Origin: Acidobacteriota bacterium
Lineage (GTDB): Bacteria > Acidobacteriota > Terriglobia > Acidiferrales > UBA7541
Length of the DNA: 33,867 bases
NCBI GenBank assembly: GCA_003225295.1
Contig: QHYZ01000102.1
Span: 1-33,867 of the forward strand
Reading direction: 5' to 3'
In this document: positions 1 through 7,402 of the stretch, in pieces
How the letters are laid out: every line of letters starts with the position of its first letter
How positions within the stretch are numbered: position 1 is the stretch's first letter
Notes under the pieces: generated by a model
The model's input: the letters and a program-made list of their open reading frames with translations, nothing else
Told to the model about the DNA's origin: nothing
The model's database searches: none
Made by a program: the position numbers and the translations under genes

Positions 1-89
1 GAGATTTCTACTCCCGGGAGGGCCCGGGCGGCGCGAGCGTGCGTTTCCGTGATGTTGCCGCCGCCAATGAGGCCGATGTGGAAGGTCAT
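1..89 (-). CDS. Gfo/Idh/MocA family oxidoreductase, N-terminal fragment (cut by window edge)
   Basis: Only the first 29 codons are inside the window. They begin at an ATG (complement of 87-89) and read MTFHIGLIGGGNITETHARA and onward. The short beta strand followed by GGGNIT and a T-H-x-R-A-A helix is the usual start of the NAD(P)-binding Rossmann domain of Gfo/Idh/MocA dehydrogenases, which oxidise or reduce sugars, inositols or sugar acids. Unlike the Gfo/Idh protein at 1268-2695 it has no signal peptide, so it is probably cytoplasmic. It lies 95 bp downstream of the DUF6807 gene on the same strand and is likely the third gene of that operon. The substrate cannot be inferred from so short a piece. 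Confidence 0.75.
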   Translation of the reverse strand, partial: MTFHIGLIGGGNITETHARAARALPGVEI

Positions 90-184
90 GAAAAGTGTTC
101 AGTTATTCGAAAGTCTCACGTAAGAAACGAAGAATAGTTGGAATTTGGGTTTTTGCCAAATGATCCGATGAAAGACGCGGCCAA

Positions 185-1243
185 TCAGCGATAGGTGGCC
201 ACAAAGTCCTGGTAGGCGGCTTCGGTGGCTTCGGGCGTGGCGATCGCCGAACGGATCAAGATGCGGTAGCGAAAGGTGACGCTGGCATTGCGGGCTAGCG
301 AGAAATTCAATTCTTGCTTGCCTTCGCTGAAAATTTTCTGGCCGAGCGGGTTGGCGGCGAAAAGGCCGTATCCGCGGGCGTGCCAGTAGGTGGGAAACCC
401 GGGATTGGCGGGATGGTCGAGAATGGTGATGGTCACGGGTTCGTCGCCGACAAGACCGCTGAGATTGCACCAGCGGCCGCGGGTGCCCCAGGCAAGGTCA
501 CCTTTTTTGCCTTCACTGGTGAGGTAGGTGCCGTTGACGCCGGTGTTGTCCAACTTGGCGACGGTGGTGGTGTGGCCGCTGGCGTCGGTGTAGACCTCGG
601 GTTTGTCGGAAGGAATTTCGAGTGCGCGGACGACGCGAAGGCCCAAGAGGCCGTCTTTCTCATCCTTGAAGTCGACTCTTTCATCGAGAGCGCGCAAGGT
701 GGTGATGCGGTCGACGCTGCGGAATCGCGGCCCGCCGCGAAAAACGAAGTGAGTGTGTTCTTGGAGCAAGACTTTTTTGTCGAACGTGACCCAATCGGTT
801 TCGACCTCCAGCTCGCCCTGTTCGGAACCGCTTTTTGCCGAGACGATGGAGCGCTGGACAATGGTGCCCATTTGGTGGGCAGTTTCGGGTTTGATGGCCT
901 CGGAATTGTTCCAAAAATCGATGCCGTTGACATTCTCGTAGTTGAACCAGAGGCCGGCGTGATGCGGGTGGTCGACGCGTTCGCCAGGGCGCTGCTCAAG
1001 AGGAAAGCCGCGAGTGACGATCGTGCCTGTGGCAGTACGCAGGGGGTAGAGAACGGGTTTTTTGAGCGTGGTGGGCCAGATGTAGGAGGTGAAGGGCTGG
1101 CCGTCAACGGAGATGTCCACACGGCGGGCTTGTTCGTTGACGGAGACGCTGACGCGGTCTGAGGGACGGGGACCAGCTAGGACCAGGGATGTTAGAAACA
1201 CCGCCACAATCAGCAGAGATGCACTGCCAATGAGCATGCGCAT
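185..1243 (-). CDS. DUF6807 (PmoA-like) family secreted protein
   Basis: A 352-residue protein with an N-terminal hydrophobic segment ending around LVLAGP (about residue 25), which looks like a cleavable signal peptide, so it is probably periplasmic. The region RVDHPHHAGLWFNYENVNG followed by D-F-W and the late motif TYWHARGYGLFAANPLG match the family annotated as DUF6807 or 'methane oxygenase PmoA'. That name is historical: nothing here resembles the membrane subunit of particulate methane monooxygenase. The DHPHH cluster near residue 95 is a plausible metal or active-site motif in a beta-sandwich fold. It starts 24 bp after the Tat-exported Gfo/Idh gene and precedes another Gfo/Idh gene, so a role in periplasmic sugar or glycoside modification is inferred. 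The biochemical function is not established to my knowledge. Confidence 0.85.
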   Translation of the reverse strand: MRMLIGSASLLIVAVFLTSLVLAGPRPSDRVSVSVNEQARRVDISVDGQPFTSYIWPTTLKKPVLYPLRTATGTIVTRGFPLEQRPGERVDHPHHAGLWFNYENVNGIDFWNNSEAIKPETAHQMGTIVQRSIVSAKSGSEQGELEVETDWVTFDKKVLLQEHTHFVFRGGPRFRSVDRITTLRALDERVDFKDEKDGLLGLRVVRALEIPSDKPEVYTDASGHTTTVAKLDNTGVNGTYLTSEGKKGDLAWGTRGRWCNLSGLVGDEPVTITILDHPANPGFPTYWHARGYGLFAANPLGQKIFSEGKQELNFSLARNASVTFRYRILIRSAIATPEATEAAYQDFVATYR

Positions 1244-1267
1244 GGTTAGCTGCGGCCTCCCAAGACG

Positions 1268-2695
1268 TCAAATCTCTTCCGGCACAATATAAGGTGCGCG
1301 ATAACTGCCCCGCAGGAGACGGTTGGCTTCCTCATCGCCAATGACCTGCTCCTCGGCTGCATCGAAGCGCAGCGTGCGGCCAAGACGGTACGAGGCATTG
1401 GCCAGATGCACGAGGGTCGTCGAGATGTGGGCTTCCTCAATCGGCGAATGAATATCCTGGGCACGACGGCTGCGGATGCAATCAATGAAGTTCGCGTAGT
1501 GGTCGCCAGAACCCTTGCCGTGTGGTCCCGGTTCGATCTGATCCGTTAGCCACGTTTTGTAGGTATCGTATCCATCGATGCCAAGATAGCCTTTTGATCC
1601 ATAGAAGATGTTCCCGACCGTGTTGGTTTTTGCATCTCTTGGCCCCAAGGACTGTTTGTTGGCAGGCTTTTTGCTCGAGTCGGCGCCCAGTCCTGCGGCG
1701 GGCACACCGCTGGCTCCGTAAGCACCGGTACCTATCTCCACCTCGTGATTGGTAATCCAGTGCCGGACTTCGAGTTCCATCATCTTGCGCTTGCCCTCCG
1801 CAGCATTGAAACAGAAGGTAGCATTCAAGGTGTTGGGTGTCTCCTGGTCATCCTCGAACATGAAGTGTCCACCCATGGCAGACACAGATACCGGGAATCC
1901 CACGCCCAGACCCCAGCGCGCAATATCGATCTCGTGGATGGCTTGGTTGCCGACTTCACCGTTCCCGGTATCCCAGATCCAATGCCAATTGTAATGAAAA
2001 CGATTGCGCGTAAACGGCTTCAGCGGCGCGGGGCCGGTCCACAGGTCATAGTTAACGCCGGCCGGGACGGGTTCCACTGCAGCGCGCCCAATCGATGCCC
2101 GCCACTTGTAGCAAATCGCGCGGGCCAGGTAGACCTCGCCGATCGTGCCGTCGTTCAGATGCTGCATGGCTTCGAGCATCCCGGAATTCGATCTCGACTG
2201 GCTTCCGTGTTGGCAAATGCGGTTGTACTTCTTCACGGCACGCACCAGCTGCCGTCCTTCAAAGCAGTTATGCGAGCATGGCTTTTCCACATACACGTCT
2301 TTCCCGGCCTGGCACGCCCAGATGGCCATCAGCGAGTGCCAATGATTGGGCGTAGCGATGGAAATGGCGTCGATATCTTTGTCCTCGAGCAGCTTGCGAA
2401 CATCGACGTAGGATTTGGGCTTGGGCAATCCCAGCTTCTCGATATCCCCGAGGCGCTGGTTCAACACGTTTTCATCCACATCGCACAGGGCGGCAATCTC
2501 TGTCCCTGGAACACGCGCAAAACCGCGGAGGTGATCGTTGCCGCGACCTCGCACTCCGCAAATTGCCACCCGGACACGATCATTGGGGCCCAGGATTCTG
2601 GCGTAGCCGGATGCCGTGACGCCCCAAGCAGTGCTGGCTACGCCCGCGCTGGTGAGTTTCAGAAAGTCGCGCCGCGAGGCCTTTGGTGTAGACAT
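1268..2695 (-). CDS. Tat-exported Gfo/Idh/MocA family oxidoreductase
   Basis: A 475-residue NAD(P)-dependent oxidoreductase. The N-terminus SRRDFLKLTSAG is a twin-arginine signal, so the protein is folded with its cofactor in the cytoplasm and exported. The Rossmann domain follows (RVAICGVRGRGNDHL, about 41-55), then IATPNHWHS (about 113-121), the family EKP motif at about 137-139 (VEKPCSHN) and the substrate-domain helix GNQAIHEIDIARWGLG with the conserved H-x-x-D pair. This is the long secreted subgroup common in Acidobacteriota and Planctomycetota. It is first in a leftward unit with DUF6807 and another Gfo/Idh gene. Its 420-bp upstream region holds an inverted repeat (2766-2784) and an element also found before the SDR at 10676-11452, so regulation is likely. 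The substrate is unknown; a sugar or glycoside is the usual class. Confidence 0.9.
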   Translation of the reverse strand: MSTPKASRRDFLKLTSAGVASTAWGVTASGYARILGPNDRVRVAICGVRGRGNDHLRGFARVPGTEIAALCDVDENVLNQRLGDIEKLGLPKPKSYVDVRKLLEDKDIDAISIATPNHWHSLMAIWACQAGKDVYVEKPCSHNCFEGRQLVRAVKKYNRICQHGSQSRSNSGMLEAMQHLNDGTIGEVYLARAICYKWRASIGRAAVEPVPAGVNYDLWTGPAPLKPFTRNRFHYNWHWIWDTGNGEVGNQAIHEIDIARWGLGVGFPVSVSAMGGHFMFEDDQETPNTLNATFCFNAAEGKRKMMELEVRHWITNHEVEIGTGAYGASGVPAAGLGADSSKKPANKQSLGPRDAKTNTVGNIFYGSKGYLGIDGYDTYKTWLTDQIEPGPHGKGSGDHYANFIDCIRSRRAQDIHSPIEEAHISTTLVHLANASYRLGRTLRFDAAEEQVIGDEEANRLLRGSYRAPYIVPEEI

Positions 2696-2765
2696 ACAAC
2701 CTCCATTAGAGCGGGTGAGAATGTTGCCATCTTGAAAGACAGTTCATGCAGCTGATATTGGACTT

Positions 2766-2784
2766 GGCATATCCGGGATGTGCC
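2766..2784. promoter_or_regulatory. 19-bp near-perfect inverted repeat, candidate operator
   Basis: GGCATATCC, a central G, then GGATGTGCC: eight of nine arm positions pair and the one exception is a T/G. It lies about 70-90 bp upstream of the Tat-Gfo/Idh start. The size and symmetry fit a dimeric repressor site; the regulator is unknown. Confidence 0.4.
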
Positions 2785-2841
2785 ACCGCCTGTCTCTCCC
2801 CTAAACATGCCAATATTAAGCCAACACGGGAATTTCGTGTG

Positions 2842-2877
2842 TTGAGACTTACTAAAGGAATCGTTTATCAGTCTTGA
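2842..2877 (-). promoter_or_regulatory. Copy A of a 36-bp element shared by two upstream regions
   Basis: By my count 27 of 36 positions are identical, without gaps, to 11538-11573. The shared blocks are TTGAG, CTAAAG, GTTTA and GTCTTGA, and both copies contain TAAA-N7-TTTA. Both lie upstream of leftward genes in the same orientation: about 150-180 bp before the Gfo/Idh gene here and about 86-121 bp before the SDR there. It may be a regulator site or an unusual promoter. Confidence 0.4.
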
Positions 2878-3116
2878 GTTGACCTCCGATAGGCCGGAGC
2901 CCTAGAAGTCTTCGGCGTTTGCAAAAGTGCATCAAGTTCGAGCAAGCGAAGACGGCCACACACACAAAAGCGGCGGTGAAAGGGGCGGGGAGCCTGTTTA
3001 ACCCGTGATGGCTTGTGCACGAGAAGAATGGCAGGTTGGGCGCGAGAGAAACGGGCTTTAAGAACGACAGATCCCGAACCTTGCCAGTCGAAAATCACAG
3101 GCATTCTCCCCCGGCA

Positions 3117-4007
3117 TCAATCCTCGACCAAGGCGGTCTTGAGAAAACTGGCGACGGATTCCGTCAGCTTTCGAGGACACTCGGTCTGCGCCGTGGCGAG
3201 CGCCAACCTCCTCTTCAGGCGATGACCTTCGATGCGAAACTTCTGAAAGAAGTGCGAACGCCCCCTCAAGGCATGCTCGGGAAGTATGGAGTAGCCGAAG
3301 CCAGATTCCACCAGGCGCTTAATGGCTTCCGTGTCATCAGCCTCCATCAGCACATGCGGTGTCACACCGATCTCGTTGAAAAACCGGTCGATGACCAGCC
3401 GCACGTTGCTGCGCTTGGGATAGAGCAGAAATGGGACCCCCGCGAGTTCCAAAGCTCGCATCGAGCTGACATGTCCGGTGCCCACCTTGTTTGCCGAGGG
3501 GCGCACGATGAGCAGTTCTTCGTCAAAAAGCGGAATGATGCGAAGGTTGTCTTCGGGAACGGGGAGTGAGATGAGCGCCAAATCGAAGCGGCGATCGAGC
3601 AGGCCGGCCACCATCTCCTCCGTGACGCCTACCGTCACGCGAATTTCCGCTTTTGGATAGCGCTTTCGCAGCTGCCTCAGCGGGCCGCCCAACTGATAGA
3701 TCAGGGTAGTAACGCCCGTCGCGAAATGGAAAGGACGAACATCCTTCTCCAGATCGTTTTCAAACACCCGCTGGATGCGGCCCATCATCCTCACCACTTC
3801 CTTGGCATGCTCAGCCAGGCGCAAGGCCGCCGGAGTGGGAATCAAACGTTTTCCACGCCGTACGAAGAGTTCCGTTTGAAGTTCGTCAGCAAGGTTATGG
3901 AGTTGCAGACTGACGGCGCCGGGTGACAGGTGAATCTTTTCCGCCGCGCGAGTCATGCTGGGGGCGTCCATGACCGCGAGGAACAGTTCGAGTTGGTGGA
4001 TATCCAT
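3117..4007 (-). CDS. LysR family transcriptional regulator
   Basis: A 296-residue LysR-type regulator. The winged helix-turn-helix occupies about residues 1-60 (MDIHQLELFLAVMDAPSMTR, then AAEKIHLSPGAVSLQLHNL and LFVRRGKRLIPT). The rest is a periplasmic-binding-protein-like effector domain, with FDLALISLPVP and a late GFGYSILPEHAL. I chose the ATG at 4007 because GGAG sits seven bases upstream and the family begins M-D-x-x-Q-L; the frame is open to 4133 but the extra residues look non-coding. It diverges from the kduD cluster across a 310-bp gap, the classic LysR arrangement, so it probably senses a sugar acid or KDG-pathway intermediate and controls that cluster. The effector is not visible from sequence. 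Confidence 0.9.
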   Translation of the reverse strand: MDIHQLELFLAVMDAPSMTRAAEKIHLSPGAVSLQLHNLADELQTELFVRRGKRLIPTPAALRLAEHAKEVVRMMGRIQRVFENDLEKDVRPFHFATGVTTLIYQLGGPLRQLRKRYPKAEIRVTVGVTEEMVAGLLDRRFDLALISLPVPEDNLRIIPLFDEELLIVRPSANKVGTGHVSSMRALELAGVPFLLYPKRSNVRLVIDRFFNEIGVTPHVLMEADDTEAIKRLVESGFGYSILPEHALRGRSHFFQKFRIEGHRLKRRLALATAQTECPRKLTESVASFLKTALVED

Positions 4008-4317
4008 TTCCCAGCTCCCCATAGCGCCCGCCGCGCACCGGGGCGGGCTCGCGCCGTGGCCTGCCAACAATGGTTTTCCCCGTCCGAGAGATGGCGCACC
4101 GCATTCTACACTGCGGACATCTCGACTTGCCATACGGTGACGAGAGGCAAATGGCGCTTCGGCTCTAATACTGATGTTGGATTGGCGCGATGCCAGGGCC
4201 GGTGGCGGGAAACTAAGGCGCCTGCCAAGACGTTACGATTGCTCCGACGACACCATCCGGGAAGAGTGATTTTCCAATTTGAAAGTGGCGCGGGCTCCTG
4301 ATATATGTCTTGGTCCG
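4008..4317. other. Divergent LysR/kduD intergenic control region
   Basis: About 310 bp separating the LysR start from the kduD start. A candidate kduD promoter sits at its right end (4279-4307). LysR proteins usually bind such gaps at T-N11-A sites; several A/T-rich stretches occur (for example around 4164-4185) but I cannot single out one site. No further gene is supported. Confidence 0.5.
4279..4307 (+). promoter_or_regulatory. Candidate sigma70 promoter of kduD, very short leader
   Basis: TTGAAA (4279-4284), 17 bp, TATATG (4302-4307). Transcription would start around 4313-4316, immediately before the ATG at 4318, giving a leaderless or nearly leaderless mRNA. This agrees with the absence of a Shine-Dalgarno sequence there. 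Confidence 0.35.
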
Positions 4318-5082
4318 ATGACCCTCGAAGCATTCCAACTCGACGGCAAAAATGCCCTGGTTACCGGCTCTCATAAAGGGCTTGGAGCGGCGATGGCTGT
4401 CGCACTGGCGCGGGCCGGCGCGAATGTCGCTTGCCACGGGCGTGATGCGAGTCCCGCAAGAGCCTGCGAGGAAATTCGCGCGCTGGGCCGGAAGACATTT
4501 TATTTTGCCGGGGACGTTGCCAATGCCCAGGTCTGCGTGGCCCTGATCGAGAGGACGGTCGCCGAATTTGGCTCCCTCGAGATTCTTATAAACAACGCGG
4601 GGACCATCCGCCGCGCGTCCGCCGAGGAATATCCTGCGGAGTTTTGGGACCAAGTGATCGCCGTCAATCTCACCTCCGTCTTTCGTCTTTCACAACTTGC
4701 AGGTCAGCAGATGCTCAGGCAAGGAAAACCCGGAAAGATTGTGAACATCGCGTCTGTGCTGTCGTTCCAGGGGGGGATTCTGGTGCCCGCTTATGCCGCC
4801 GCCAAAGGCGGAGTCGCGCAACTCACAAAGGCGTTTTCAAATGAATGGGCCGCCAAAGGGATCAATGTGAATGCGATTGCGCCCGGCTACATGGCGACAG
4901 ACAATACCGCAGCCCTGCGCAGCGATGCGGTGCGGAGCCGGCAAATCCTTGAACGCATTCCCGCTGGCCGTTGGGGTGACCCGGCGGATATTGCAGGAGC
5001 GGCAGTTTTTCTCAGTTCCGCTGCGAGTGACTATGTTCATGGTCATGTTCTGGTTGTTGATGGGGGCTGGCTAGCGCGGTGA
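4318..5082 (+). CDS. kduD: 2-dehydro-3-deoxy-D-gluconate 5-dehydrogenase (KduD), SDR family
   Basis: A 254-residue classical short-chain dehydrogenase. It has the TGSHKGLG cofactor motif at about 16-23, NNAGTIRR in the middle, and the catalytic Ser-Tyr-Lys within NIASVLSFQGGILVPAYAAA and the following K. Long stretches match what I recall of E. coli KduD, notably NVNAIAPGYMATDNTAALR, ILERIPAGRWG and the end VVDGGWLAR. KduD interconverts 2,5-diketo-3-deoxygluconate and 2-keto-3-deoxygluconate in pectin and glycuronan breakdown. The frame is open from a TTG at 4279, but that codon overlaps the likely promoter; the ATG at 4318 gives the normal family N-terminus (F-x-L-x-G-K). It is first in the sugar-acid cluster and 54 bp before manD. 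Confidence 0.9.
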   Translation: MTLEAFQLDGKNALVTGSHKGLGAAMAVALARAGANVACHGRDASPARACEEIRALGRKTFYFAGDVANAQVCVALIERTVAEFGSLEILINNAGTIRRASAEEYPAEFWDQVIAVNLTSVFRLSQLAGQQMLRQGKPGKIVNIASVLSFQGGILVPAYAAAKGGVAQLTKAFSNEWAAKGINVNAIAPGYMATDNTAALRSDAVRSRQILERIPAGRWGDPADIAGAAVFLSSAASDYVHGHVLVVDGGWLAR

Positions 5083-5136
5083 AACTGGCTTCCTCCGCGA
5101 TTTCCAACATGGCGCACCAGGAGATGTGAACCAAAA

Positions 5137-6345
5137 ATGCGAATCACCGATGCCAAAGTAATTGTTTGTAGTCCGGGACGGAATTTCGTAACGCTGAAGG
5201 TTTCGACGGAAGAGGGGATCTACGGGCTGGGGGATGCCACGCTAAACGGCCGCGAGCTCGCCGTTGCCAGCTATCTCTCCGACCACGTCATTCCGCTCTT
5301 GATCGGGCGCGATGCGCGGCGGATCGAGGATATCTGGCAATACCTTTATAAGGGCGCATACTGGCGCCGTGGCCCGGTGACCATGAGCGCGATTGCCGCG
5401 GTGGACACCGCGCTTTGGGACATCCAGGGCAAGGCTTTCAAAGTGCCCCTCTATCAATTGTTGGGAGGTGCTTCCCGCGACGCCGTTCTCGTTTATGGAC
5501 ACGCCAGCGGGCAGGACATCGAAGAAACAGTTAAGGCCGTGGCCGACTATCTTAAACTTGGATACAAGGCGATTCGCGCGCAGAGTGGTATTCCTGGATT
5601 GCCAAGCACATACGGGGTTGGCCGCGGCAAGATGTACTATGAGCCTGCGGAAAAAGATTCACCCATCGAGAATGTCTGGAGTTCAGAGCTCTACCTGGAC
5701 TTCGCGCCACGGTTGTTTGAACGGCTGCGCCAGGAATTCGGCTCGGATCTTCATTTGCTGCACGATGCGCATCATCGCCTTACGCCGATTGAAGCGGCGC
5801 GCCTGGGGAAGAGCCTCGAACCTTTTCATCTGTTCTGGCTCGAAGATCCGGTTCCGGCGGAGATGCAAGAAAGCTTCCGCCTCATCCGGCAGCACACCAC
5901 GACACCTCTGGCCGTCGGTGAAGTCTTCAATTCCATTTATGATTGCCAGCAACTCATCCAGGAACAACTCATTGATTACATCCGGACCACCGTGGTGCAC
6001 GCCGGGGGTATTTCACACCTGCGGAAAATCGCCAGTCTGGCGGAGCTCTATCAGGTCCGCACGGGCTCGCACGGCGCGACCGATTTGAGCCCCGTGTGTA
6101 TGGCTGCCGCGCTGCATTTCGATCTGAGTGTCCATAATTTTGGCATCCAGGAATATATGCGCCACACCGACGAAACGGACCGCGTTTTTCCACATTCCTA
6201 TAGCTTTTCCGCGGGAATGATGCATCCTGGCGATGCGCCCGGTCTCGGCGTGGACCTGGATGAAACCCTGGCAGCCAGCTACCCCTATCGCCGGGCCTAC
6301 CTGCCGGTGAATCGCAAGCGCGATGGGACCATGCACAGTTGGTAG
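5137..6345 (+). CDS. manD: D-mannonate dehydratase, enolase superfamily (ManD/RspA type)
   Basis: A 402-residue enolase-superfamily enzyme that dehydrates D-mannonate to 2-keto-3-deoxygluconate. By my count the residues described for the Novosphingobium ManD fall at the same numbers: Arg147 and Tyr159 (base dyad), Asp210 and His212 in LLHDAHH, Glu236 in WLEDP, Glu262 in AVGEVFN, Arg283, His312 in [10 protein letters not shown], and the C-terminal Trp402. The 150s loop ([20 protein letters not shown]) is present. This argues for genuine mannonate dehydratase activity rather than an unassigned MR/MLE enzyme. It follows kduD by 54 bp, with AGGAG upstream of the ATG. It is unrelated to the metal-dependent UxuA family, which is not seen in the window. 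Confidence 0.93.
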   Translation: MRITDAKVIVCSPGRNFVTLKVSTEEGIYGLGDATLNGRELAVASYLSDHVIPLLIGRDARRIEDIWQYLYKGAYWRRGPVTMSAIAAVDTALWDIQGKAFKVPLYQLLGGASRDAVLVYGHASGQDIEETVKAVADYLKLGYKAIRAQSGIPGLPSTYGVGRGKMYYEPAEKDSPIENVWSSELYLDFAPRLFERLRQEFGSDLHLLHDAHHRLTPIEAARLGKSLEPFHLFWLEDPVPAEMQESFRLIRQHTTTPLAVGEVFNSIYDCQQLIQEQLIDYIRTTVVHAGGISHLRKIASLAELYQVRTGSHGATDLSPVCMAAALHFDLSVHNFGIQEYMRHTDETDRVFPHSYSFSAGMMHPGDAPGLGVDLDETLAASYPYRRAYLPVNRKRDGTMHSW

Positions 6346-6454
6346 GCGGTATGTCATTCCATAATGATGGGGTGGGCCAAGTTCATTCGCTACTGGCATC
6401 CCGCCTTCCCCGTTTGTTGAGTCTCGTTGAATGGGATCTTCAGTTTTTTACGGT

Positions 6455-6483
6455 TTGACTCCCAGGCGGGCAATTCTTATAGT
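6455..6483 (+). promoter_or_regulatory. Strong sigma70-type promoter inside the sugar-acid cluster
   Basis: TTGACT (6455-6460), 17 bp, TATAGT (6478-6483): five of six at each box with ideal spacing, in the 211-bp gap between manD and the isomerase gene. Transcription would start near 6490, leaving a leader of about 65 nt. It would drive the isomerase, transporter, kinase and aldolase independently of kduD-manD. Confidence 0.6.
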
Positions 6484-6556
6484 TCGTGATGAATCGCCCG
6501 TAGAGGTGTGTCTCGCCGCTTGAATCGCGTCACATCGTTCCGGAGAAGGAGTTCTC

Positions 6557-7384
6557 ATGACCACCGAGAAGCAAGCCGCGGTGGAGAAAATGATTTTCCG
6601 CAAGACCAACGCGCATGCGGGCCGGCACGTTTCCATCACTCCCAGCAATAGTCGAATGCGCCATCTCGCGTACGGCCGCATCCGGCTCGATTCTTCAAAA
6701 TCCAAGGAGTCATTTTCGACGGGAAATCGGGAGACGGGACTGATCTGCCTCTCGGGCCAGGCAGTCGTGGCAGTGGAGGAAAAAGACATCGAGATTGGGC
6801 CGTACGACGCGATTTATATTCCCCGCGATTCTTCCGTGGCCATCACCACAAAGACCAGCGTGGACATCGCGGAGTTTTCCGCCGACGTCGCCAACCGCTA
6901 TCCGCTGCAAGTCGTACGGTCCCGGGAGATCTCCAAGGACCCCGGATTGAAGTTCACGACCGGCGGACCAGGGTGCACGCGTCACCTGCAGATGCTGTTG
7001 GCTAAAAACATTGAAGCCGGCAGACTCATAGCCGGGATCACCGAGGCCGATCCCGGAAACTGGACCAGCTGGCCGCCGCACGAGCACGCTCTTATGCTCG
7101 AAGAAATGTACGTTTATTTCGATATGCCGGATCCCGCCTTCGGTGTTCAACTGGTCTACAATAATACGGAATATCCGGAACTGGTGACCGTGGTGCGCGA
7201 TGGCGACGCCGTGCTCATGCCCGATGGATATCACCCCAATGTTTCCGTTCCCGGGCATCGTATTTGTTTCTTGTGGGCCATGGCGGCTCACCGCGAGGTT
7301 GCCGACCGTCAATTCGGCGTGGTTAACGTACAGCCGGGATTCAGCCAGGGAAGTTCCGGGTTGGAAGCCGGCCGCAAGAACTAG
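6557..7384 (+). CDS. KduI/IolB-family isomerase (probable 5-keto-4-deoxyuronate or 5-deoxyglucuronate isomerase)
   Basis: A 275-residue bicupin of the KduI/IolB family. The C-terminal cupin carries the metal ligands: His175 and His177 in WPPHEHALMLEE, Glu182 or Glu183, and His226 in DGYHPNVSVPG, preceded by VVRDGDAVLMP, typical of IolB. IolB isomerises 5-deoxy-glucuronate in inositol breakdown; KduI isomerises 5-keto-4-deoxyuronate, whose product is the KduD substrate. No iol gene is nearby, while kduD, manD, kdgK and eda are, so I infer that this enzyme does the KduI step here although its sequence is more IolB-like. GGAG lies just upstream of the ATG, and the internal promoter at 6455-6483 precedes it. 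Confidence 0.75.
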   Translation: MTTEKQAAVEKMIFRKTNAHAGRHVSITPSNSRMRHLAYGRIRLDSSKSKESFSTGNRETGLICLSGQAVVAVEEKDIEIGPYDAIYIPRDSSVAITTKTSVDIAEFSADVANRYPLQVVRSREISKDPGLKFTTGGPGCTRHLQMLLAKNIEAGRLIAGITEADPGNWTSWPPHEHALMLEEMYVYFDMPDPAFGVQLVYNNTEYPELVTVVRDGDAVLMPDGYHPNVSVPGHRICFLWAMAAHREVADRQFGVVNVQPGFSQGSSGLEAGRKN

Positions 7385-7402
7385 TAGCTTTCCATTCACA
7401 CC

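Larger units (their letters stand above)
2696..3116. other. Intergenic region upstream of the Gfo/Idh operon
   Basis: About 420 bp between the start of the leftward Gfo/Idh gene and the stop of the LysR gene. Short open frames here have atypical, arginine/proline-rich translations and I do not support any as a gene. The region holds a 19-bp near-perfect inverted repeat (2766-2784), an imperfect dyad CAACACG...CGTGTGTTG (2822-2844) and the 36-bp element at 2842-2877 that recurs at 11538-11573. It is best read as the regulatory leader of the leftward operon. I could not place a convincing sigma70 promoter in it. Confidence 0.6.

Noticed and set aside
314-1162. A 282-codon frame antisense to the DUF6807 gene
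   Set aside because: Low-complexity Ala/Gly/Val translation opposite a well-supported secreted protein.
185-1243. Methane monooxygenase subunit (PmoA) reading of the DUF6807 gene
   Set aside because: The protein is secreted and soluble-looking, lacks multiple membrane helices and has no pmoB or pmoC partner.
2868-3104. Short frames in the gap upstream of the Gfo/Idh operon
   Set aside because: Arg/Pro-rich translations, no ribosome sites, no family resemblance; the region looks regulatory.
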